In this document: one piece after another, positions 29,457-34,348 of the stretch
Layout: the number at the start of each line of letters is the position of its first letter
How positions within the stretch are numbered: the stretch's first letter is position 1
From: an uncultured Clostridia bacterium
GTDB lineage: Bacteria; Bacillota; Clostridia; Christensenellales; Aristaeellaceae
Length of the DNA: 34,348 nucleotides
Assembly: GCA_934631025.1 (NCBI GenBank)
Contig: CAKTXR010000026.1
Coordinates: forward strand, 1 to 34,348
Direction: 5' to 3'
Program-made: the position numbers and the translations under genes
Notes under the pieces: generated by a model
The model's database searches: none
Seen by the model: only the letters and a program-made list of their open reading frames with translations
Told to the model about the DNA's origin: nothing

Positions 29457-29485
29457 GTGACAATTTTCGCATTCTCTGCTATAAT
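29457..29485 (+). promoter_or_regulatory. Promoter of the GH16 gene
   Basis: GTGACA (29457-29462), 17-bp spacer, TATAAT (29480-29485), 33 bp before the start codon. Confidence 0.75.
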
Positions 29486-29518
29486 AAGTGAGAAAAAATC
29501 CAAGGAGGATTTACGACA

Positions 29519-30337
29519 ATGCAGACGTATCATGTGGACGGGCACGCGGACAGCCTGCTGCCCGAGGGACGGAACTGGAAGCTGGTCTGGGCGGACGAAT
29601 TCGACGGCACGGAGCTTGACCGCAGCAAGTGGGACTACCGGCTGCACATGATGGGCAAGCGCCATATCACCTGGGACGACGAGGGCGTGAAGCTGGACGG
29701 CCAGTCGCACGCAGTGTTCTCGATCTACGAAAAGAACGGCGAAATCTGCTCGAGTCAGCTGCAAACCGGCTATAACTACTTCGACGCGCCGCCGCAGGAC
29801 GCGGACTGCTGGGACGGCGGGCTGCACTGGCCGCTCGGCTCGTTCAAGCAGGCCAAATACCTCAAGCGCTACGGCTACTTCGAGTGCCGCTGCCAGCTTC
29901 AAAAAAAGCCCGGCTGGTGGAGCGCGTTCTGGCTCCAGTCCCCGACGATCGGCTGCTGCCCGGACGCGGGCGTCGCGGGCGTTGAGGTGGACGTTATGGA
30001 GAGCTTCAAGCCCGGCAACGTCATACAGCACTGCACCCACTCGGGCGGCTATGGCCCGGATCATATCGGTCAGGCGGCCGGCCATGGCGCCGATCTGGAC
30101 GTGAACGAGTGGCACACCTTCGGCGTGCTCTGGACGAGCGAGGGCTACAGCTACTATATCGACGGCGAGCTGGACGGCTTCACCGCCGGACCTGTGTCGC
30201 ACACGCCGCAGTTCATCCTCATCTCGACCGAGGTCAACGGCTATCGCTGGAAACAGCGCTCGGCCACGGACGAAGCCCGCGCCGCCGTCGGCGATACGTT
30301 CGTCGTGGACTATGTGCGCGTATTCGACTGGGAATAA
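29519..30337 (+). CDS. Glycoside hydrolase family 16 protein
   Basis: The 272-residue protein is a single GH16 jelly-roll domain. WKLVWADEFDGTELDRSKWD (20-39) is the standard opening, YGYFECRCQL (118-127) and WWSAFWLQS follow, and the catalytic motif E-x-D-x-x-E is EVDVME (nucleophile Glu156, assisting Asp158, acid/base Glu161). The C-terminus VVDYVRVFDWE is typical. Likely activity is endo-beta-1,3- or mixed-linkage glucanase; the subfamily cannot be assigned. There is no signal peptide, which is unusual for an endo-acting GH16 and suggests cytoplasmic work on oligosaccharides. ATG 29519 sits behind AAGGAGG. It is divergent from the GntR/LacI-type regulator. Confidence 0.92.
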   Translation: MQTYHVDGHADSLLPEGRNWKLVWADEFDGTELDRSKWDYRLHMMGKRHITWDDEGVKLDGQSHAVFSIYEKNGEICSSQLQTGYNYFDAPPQDADCWDGGLHWPLGSFKQAKYLKRYGYFECRCQLQKKPGWWSAFWLQSPTIGCCPDAGVAGVEVDVMESFKPGNVIQHCTHSGGYGPDHIGQAAGHGADLDVNEWHTFGVLWTSEGYSYYIDGELDGFTAGPVSHTPQFILISTEVNGYRWKQRSATDEARAAVGDTFVVDYVRVFDWE

Positions 30338-30355
30338 CGCCGCAAAAACCGCCGC

Positions 30356-30420
30356 GCGCGCACCCGCGCCCCTGCCGGTCTTATCCGGCCGGAATCAACA
30401 TTTCGGCGGCCCGCAATTCA
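30356..30420 (+). repeat. Dispersed intergenic repeat, copy C
   Basis: Shares GCGCGCACCC-CGCCCCTGCC, the hairpin GCCGG-TCTTAT-CCGGC and a more diverged GCAATTCA end with copy A. It lies 18 bp after the GH16 stop. Confidence 0.6.
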
Positions 30421-30476
30421 AGCGCCGCAATGAAGCGTCATTCCCGCGACGCGTCAGCGCGGAATAGCCCGCATAC

Positions 30477-30522
30477 AAAAACCTCCCGCCCCTGCAAAGC
30501 GCAGGAAAAGCGGGAGGTTTTA
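30477..30522. terminator. Bidirectional terminator between GH16 and brnQ
   Basis: ACCTCCCGC (30481-30489) pairs with GCGGGAGGT (30510-30518), flanked by A's on the left and T's on the right. It serves both convergent genes. Confidence 0.9.
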
Positions 30523-30532
30523 TCATATTTCG

Positions 30533-31888
30533 TCAGGCCGTCTTGCGCGCGGGCAGAGCGACGTACAGTATCACGCCGATCACCAGACCCACCGCCGCCG
30601 GGCACACCCAGCCCAGCCCCAGATCGGAGAAGGGCAGCCAGCTGCCGACGCTGATCAGCGCGCTGATGGCCTTCACCTTATGCAGGCCGTAGGGCAGCGC
30701 CTTGAGCAGATCGAATATCGCCGCGACCAGCGTAAAGGCGGTCACGCTCACGAACACGCGGCGGTCATACTTGAACAGCGGGCCGAAGAGCGAGAGCAGA
30801 ATCAGCGTGATGGCCAGCGGGAAGAGGAACATCAGCACCGGCAGCGACCAGGCGATGATCGCGCTCAGCCCCATCGTCGAAATCAGGAAAGACAGCACGC
30901 TGAAGCCGATCGCCCAGACCTTGTAGCTCGGGCCGTGCGGGAAGATTTCGCAGAACATTTCGCCGCAGCTGGTCACAAGGCCGACCGCCGTCTTGAGGCA
31001 GGCCAGCGTCACGATCACGGCCAGCACAATGCCGCCCGCGCTCTTGAAATAGTGCGTCGCGATCAGGTTGAGCGCCGCGCCGCCGTCCACGGAAAGCTCG
31101 TACACAGCGTGGCTCTGCGCGCCCACAACCGCCAGCATGACATAGATGACCGCCATGATCAGGCAGCCGAAGATGCCCGAGCGCACCGTGTTGCCCGCGA
31201 TGTGCGCCGGCTCGGTCACGCCCAGGCCGCGGATGGTCGTAATGACCACGATGCCGAAGGCCAGGCTGGCCAGCGCGTCCATGGTGTTATAGCCGTCGAT
31301 AAAGCCGGCGAAGAACGCGCCGCGGGCATAGGTGGGCTGCGGCTCGACCGTCGCGACCGCGCCCATGGGCTTCACCAGCGCTGTGACGATGAGCAGGCCC
31401 AGCGCCACCAGGAAGAGCGGCGTGAGCAGCCTGCCTACCCAGGTGAGGATCTTGCCCGGGCGCAGCGAGAACCACAAAACCGCCGCGAAGAACAAAAGCG
31501 AGAACACCCAGATCACCCAGCCCGTCGAGGTCGAGCCGGTCAGCATCGGCGCGATGCCCACAGAGAACGACGTGGACGCGCAGCGCGGAATCGCGAAAAA
31601 CGGCCCGATCGTCAGATATAGCGCGCAGGTGAAGAACAGACCGTAGCCGTGTCCGACGCGGCTGCTCATCTGCATCAGGCCGTCGCTGCGGCTCATGCCC
31701 ATCGCGGCCACGCCCAGAAGCGGTATGCCCACGCCCGTGATCAGAAAGCCGATCACCGCCGGCCAGACATGCGCGCCGGCGCACTGCCCCATGAACACCG
31801 GGAAAATCAGATTGCCCGCGCCGAAAAACAGGCCGAAGAGCATACTGCCCACGGCGAAGGTCTCGGAAAGATTCAGTCTCTTCTTCAT
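30533..31888 (-). CDS. brnQ: Branched-chain amino acid transport carrier
   Basis: The 451-residue protein has about twelve membrane helices and the BrnQ family signatures: FAVGSMLFGLFFGAGNLIFP near the N-terminus, then VGHGYGLFFTCALYLTIGPF. It carries leucine, isoleucine and valine into the cell with Na+ or H+. The start ATG 31888 (MKKRLNLSE) follows GAGGGATG; an in-frame ATG at 31903 lacks a site. The gene has its own promoter and shares a bidirectional terminator with GH16. No T-box or leucine leader is visible in the short leader. Confidence 0.93.
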   Translation of the reverse strand: MKKRLNLSETFAVGSMLFGLFFGAGNLIFPVFMGQCAGAHVWPAVIGFLITGVGIPLLGVAAMGMSRSDGLMQMSSRVGHGYGLFFTCALYLTIGPFFAIPRCASTSFSVGIAPMLTGSTSTGWVIWVFSLLFFAAVLWFSLRPGKILTWVGRLLTPLFLVALGLLIVTALVKPMGAVATVEPQPTYARGAFFAGFIDGYNTMDALASLAFGIVVITTIRGLGVTEPAHIAGNTVRSGIFGCLIMAVIYVMLAVVGAQSHAVYELSVDGGAALNLIATHYFKSAGGIVLAVIVTLACLKTAVGLVTSCGEMFCEIFPHGPSYKVWAIGFSVLSFLISTMGLSAIIAWSLPVLMFLFPLAITLILLSLFGPLFKYDRRVFVSVTAFTLVAAIFDLLKALPYGLHKVKAISALISVGSWLPFSDLGLGWVCPAAVGLVIGVILYVALPARKTA

Positions 31889-31975
31889 GCATTCATCCCT
31901 CATATCTTCTGCATCTCATTCACCCGCGCGCCAGGCGACGAATTTTGCCGTGCGCATCCTGCAATGATAGAAAGA

Positions 31976-32004
31976 ATTATATCATCCTTCCGCCGTAATT
32001 GCAA
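31976..32004 (-). promoter_or_regulatory. Promoter of brnQ
   Basis: Minus strand TTGCAA (31999-32004), 17-bp spacer, TATAAT (31976-31981). The remaining bases up to 32152 hold nothing I recognise. Confidence 0.8.
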
Positions 32005-32152
32005 TATTTATTTGCGGTCGATTCATAAAAATGTTTGATTGATGGCCGCCATGTTCCAATTTTCTGCATATCAATTCAGTCGGCGAAATTGTGTCAGCAC
32101 GCTGCGCCGCATCCGCACGGCGCAGAACATAAAAATTAAACGCATCTCCCTC

Positions 32153-32195
32153 TTGACAAAGCGCGCCCGCCGCGTATAATCCCATATGGGATTAT
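32153..32195 (+). promoter_or_regulatory. Promoter and palindromic operator of the marR-MATE operon
   Basis: TTGACA (32153-32158), 16-bp spacer, TATAAT (32175-32180). The perfect 20-bp palindrome ATAATCCCATATGGGATTAT (32176-32195) overlaps the -10 box and the start site, which fits autorepression by the MarR protein encoded just downstream. Confidence 0.85.
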
Positions 32196-32214
32196 GTTTG
32201 AAGGGATGGATAAC

Positions 32215-32688
32215 ATGAACGCGCGTCTCTTTGCGCAGCTGACCGCAATCAATCAGTCGGTCATACAGCTGCGCGGCCTGTATTCGCTCTGGTCGAGCGC
32301 GCACGGCATCAGCTATAACGAAATGCTCGTGCTCTATGCGCTCAGGGAAAAAGGCTACTGTACGCAGAAATCACTCTGCGAGAGCTATCGCCTGCCCCGC
32401 CAGACCATGAACAACGTCATCGCCGCGCTGAGAAAACGCGGCCTGCTCGCGATCGATCCTGCCCTGAGCCGAGGGCGCGAAAAGGCCTTCGTATTGACGG
32501 ACACGGGCCGCGCAAAGGCCCAGCCGCTGATCGACGCGCTGGAACAGTTTGAAACGCGCGCCGCATCGCTTGCGGGTGAGGAAACGCTGGCAGCGCTGAC
32601 TCGTCAGATGGACATCTACAACCGCGCGCTGGAGCAGGCGTTCACCGAAACCGAAAAGGCGGCTGCAAGCGACGCGCCGGTATTATGA
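32215..32688 (+). CDS. MarR family transcriptional regulator of the MATE pump
   Basis: The 157-residue protein has a MarR winged HTH: ISYNEMLVLYALREKGYCTQ, then KSLCESYRLPRQTMNNVIAA, LRKRGLLAIDPALSRGREKA and the wing FVLTDTGRAKA. ATG 32215 is preceded by AAGGGATGG with proper spacing; in-frame ATGs at 32194 and 32206 lie in or next to the operator. The MATE gene starts 15 bp downstream, so they are cotranscribed. It probably represses both from the 20-bp palindrome and releases upon binding a pump substrate. Confidence 0.9.
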   Translation: MNARLFAQLTAINQSVIQLRGLYSLWSSAHGISYNEMLVLYALREKGYCTQKSLCESYRLPRQTMNNVIAALRKRGLLAIDPALSRGREKAFVLTDTGRAKAQPLIDALEQFETRAASLAGEETLAALTRQMDIYNRALEQAFTETEKAAASDAPVL

Positions 32689-32703
32689 AAGGACGGATCG
32701 GAT

Positions 32704-34020
32704 ATGGATTCATCTCAGCTCTTCGGCAGCGAGCGTATCAGCCGCGTGCTGCTCAAAATGGCGCCGCCGGTCATGCTGGCACAGTTGATTCAGGCGCTTT
32801 ACAACATCGTGGACAGCCTGTTCGTGGGCCGCTATGCGGAAACCGGCCTGACCGCGCTGTCGATCATCTATCCGCTCCAGCTGCTCATGATCGCGCTGGC
32901 CGTCGGCGCGGGCGTGGGCGTCAACACGGTCATGGCGGCGCGGCTGGGCGCCGGACAGGCGCAGGAAGCGGACGAATACGCCGGCGTGGGCACGCCGCTG
33001 GCGCTGGTCATGTGGCTGATTTTCGCGCTGGCCGGCTGGTTCATCATGCCCGCCTACGCGCGTTTGTCCACCAGCGCCGAGGCCGTGATTCACGACGTGA
33101 TCGTCTACGGCCGGATCGTGTGCGTGTTCAGCTTCGGCCTGTTCCTCGAGAGCGTATGGACGAAGGTATTGCAGGCCGGCGGCAATATGAAAACGCCCAT
33201 GATCGCGCAGATTCTGGGCGCAGTCACCAACATCATATTCGATCCGCTTCTGATATTCGGCCTGTTCGGGCTGCCGGAAATGGGCATTGCCGGCGCGGCC
33301 GCAGCGACGGTCGCCGGACAGATCGTGGCGGCGCTGATGGTCATGAGAAAGGGGCTGCGCCGCCCGCCCGCGCTCAGCAAATACGCCGCGCACATCAGGA
33401 CGATCTTCCGGCTCGGCCTGCCCAATATGCTGATGCAGTCGGCCTATACGTTCTATATATTCGGCCTGAATCTGATCCTGTCCGGCTTTTCCGATCAGGC
33501 CGTCACGGCGCTGGGGCTGTACTACAAGTGGCAGACGTTCTTCTTCATTCCGCTGGGAGCGATGCAGACCTGCATCGTGCCCATCATCAGCTACAACTAC
33601 GCCGCCCGCCGCATAGACCGCTGCCGCGAGACGCTCTCCGCCGCGCTGCGCTTCAGCCTGATCCTGATGGCGGTGGGCACGCTGTGCTTCGAGCTGATCC
33701 CAGCCCCGATGCTGCGCGTGTTCACGGCTGACGAGCGCGTCGTCGCCATCGGCGCGCACGGCTTCCGCTTCATCGGCGTGAGCTTCCTCGGCATGGCGGC
33801 CTCGCTGATCTTTCCCGTATTCTTTCAGGCGCTGGGCTATGGGGTCAAAAGCTCGCTGCTGACGGTCGTCCGCACGGTGTGCCTGTTCGTGCCGCTGGGC
33901 TGGGTGTTTTCGCGCTTCGGGCTTGAGTGGTTCTGGCTGACCTTCCCCGTTACGGAGGCGATCACCGCGCTGGTGGGGTTCGTCTTTTACTGGCAGTTCC
34001 TCGCAAATCCCTATCGATAA
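32704..34020 (+). CDS. MATE family multidrug efflux transporter
   Basis: The 438-residue protein has twelve predicted membrane helices in two halves. The first half shows PPVMLAQLIQALYNIVDSLF and VGRYAETGLTALSIIYPLQL, the classic MATE start. The second half begins around FRLGLPNMLMQSAYTFYIFG. MATE pumps export cationic drugs or metabolites in exchange for Na+ or H+. The site AAAGGA precedes ATG 32704. It is the second gene of a MarR-controlled operon and is followed by a terminator. The substrate is unknown. Confidence 0.93.
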   Translation: MDSSQLFGSERISRVLLKMAPPVMLAQLIQALYNIVDSLFVGRYAETGLTALSIIYPLQLLMIALAVGAGVGVNTVMAARLGAGQAQEADEYAGVGTPLALVMWLIFALAGWFIMPAYARLSTSAEAVIHDVIVYGRIVCVFSFGLFLESVWTKVLQAGGNMKTPMIAQILGAVTNIIFDPLLIFGLFGLPEMGIAGAAAATVAGQIVAALMVMRKGLRRPPALSKYAAHIRTIFRLGLPNMLMQSAYTFYIFGLNLILSGFSDQAVTALGLYYKWQTFFFIPLGAMQTCIVPIISYNYAARRIDRCRETLSAALRFSLILMAVGTLCFELIPAPMLRVFTADERVVAIGAHGFRFIGVSFLGMAASLIFPVFFQALGYGVKSSLLTVVRTVCLFVPLGWVFSRFGLEWFWLTFPVTEAITALVGFVFYWQFLANPYR

Positions 34021-34039
34021 AGGCGCGTTTTCTGCATAG

Positions 34040-34077
34040 ACGGGTGCTGTTTCCTCATCGGAGCAGCGCCCGTTTTG
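34040..34077 (+). terminator. Terminator of the marR-MATE operon
   Basis: ACGGGTGCTG pairs with CAGCGCCCGT (one mismatch) and is followed by TTTTG. Confidence 0.85.
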
Positions 34078-34110
34078 TCATTCGGCCTGAAAATCGTTCT
34101 TCCGGACGGC

Positions 34111-34140
34111 TTGCGCTCCGGCGGCGCTCTGTGCTATGAT
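34111..34140 (+). promoter_or_regulatory. Probable promoter of the last, partial gene
   Basis: TTGCGC (34111-34116), 18-bp spacer, TATGAT (34135-34140), 86 bp before the start codon. Confidence 0.5.
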
Positions 34141-34226
34141 AGGCGCGTAAACGGAAGATCGTCCCTTTTCCGCTGAAGGCCGCACAGTATAGCGCCGTAC
34201 CGCCCAATGAGAAGGAGGAGATTTCA

Positions 34227-34348
34227 ATGCCCGTCGCCCGCGTCGAACGCTGCCACGGAGAGCCGTCCATAATGATCGACGGCAGACCCTATCCCCCGAT
34301 GACCATCACCGTGCCCATCAAAAATCCCGCCTATCTGAAGGATCTGGG
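34227..34348 (+). CDS. Start of an unidentified protein, cut by the window edge
   Basis: A strong ribosome binding site AAGGAGGAG precedes ATG 34227. The visible 40 residues read MPVARVERCHGEPSIMIDGR, then PYPPMTITVPIKNPAYLKDL. The pattern G-x-P-x-x-x-I-D-G-x-P-x-x-P recalls the first strands of some glycoside hydrolases with a TIM barrel, but the fragment is too short to assign. Confidence 0.6.
   Translation, partial: MPVARVERCHGEPSIMIDGRPYPPMTITVPIKNPAYLKDL

Noticed and set aside
31889..31975. T-box or amino-acid riboswitch ahead of brnQ
   Set aside because: The leader is under 90 nt and shows no T-box sequence or terminator hairpin.

Overview
The window looks like a GC-rich (roughly 60 percent) chromosome segment of a gut-type Clostridia bacterium, perhaps Christensenellales-like. 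This is inferred from consensus TTGACA/TATAAT promoters with 16-18 bp spacers, strong AGGAGG ribosome binding sites, a SAM-I riboswitch ahead of metK, an LplA/LplB/YtcP-type sugar importer without its own ATPase, a heterodimeric ABC exporter, BrnQ, and many single-domain glycoside hydrolases. No rRNA or CRISPR array is present. One tRNA is present, tRNA-Ser(GGA).

Layout. 1-1820: remains of an integrated element (partial RhuM, truncated DUF262, 3' part of hsdR, 3' end of a serine recombinase) next to tRNA-Ser. 2020-2985: EamA transporter. 3081-3990: two-gene operon of unknown function whose promoter spacer holds a LexA-type box. 4138-8439: carbohydrate cluster, with a GH28-like beta-helix protein divergent from an XRE-headed clan GH-D-like hydrolase, then GH43. 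8575-9924: secreted DUF5050-like protein. 9925-11000: 1.1 kb of non-coding repeats. 11002-12487: metK with its SAM-I riboswitch. 12666-16576: MarR plus two half-ABC exporter genes, overlapping. 17021-21056: sugar ABC importer operon (two permeases and a binding protein), with a structured element and 73-bp tandem repeats before the binding-protein gene. 21333-22588: DUF1294 and ADP-ribosylglycohydrolase. 22599-23040: decayed gene. 23173-26026: operon of alpha/beta hydrolase, LicC-like nucleotidyltransferase, coiled-coil protein and a signal peptidase I homologue lacking both catalytic residues. 26207-30522: GH20, GntR/LacI-type regulator and GH16. 30533-32004: BrnQ. 32153-34077: MarR-MATE operon with a 20-bp palindrome over its -10 box. 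34111-34348: start of another gene.

The shared theme is glycan use: GH28-like, clan GH-D-like, GH43, GH20 and GH16 enzymes, an oligosaccharide importer, and local regulators. The most unusual items are (1) a 165-nt element found twice, directly after stop codons, of equal length in both copies and with at least five base pairs changed in compensating fashion, which suggests a structured 3'-UTR RNA; (2) the signal peptidase-like protein with Ala at both the Ser and Lys catalytic positions, coupled to a coiled-coil partner; (3) the LexA-box operon of unknown proteins; and (4) the in-frame HTH-glycosidase fusion with an internal ribosome binding site.
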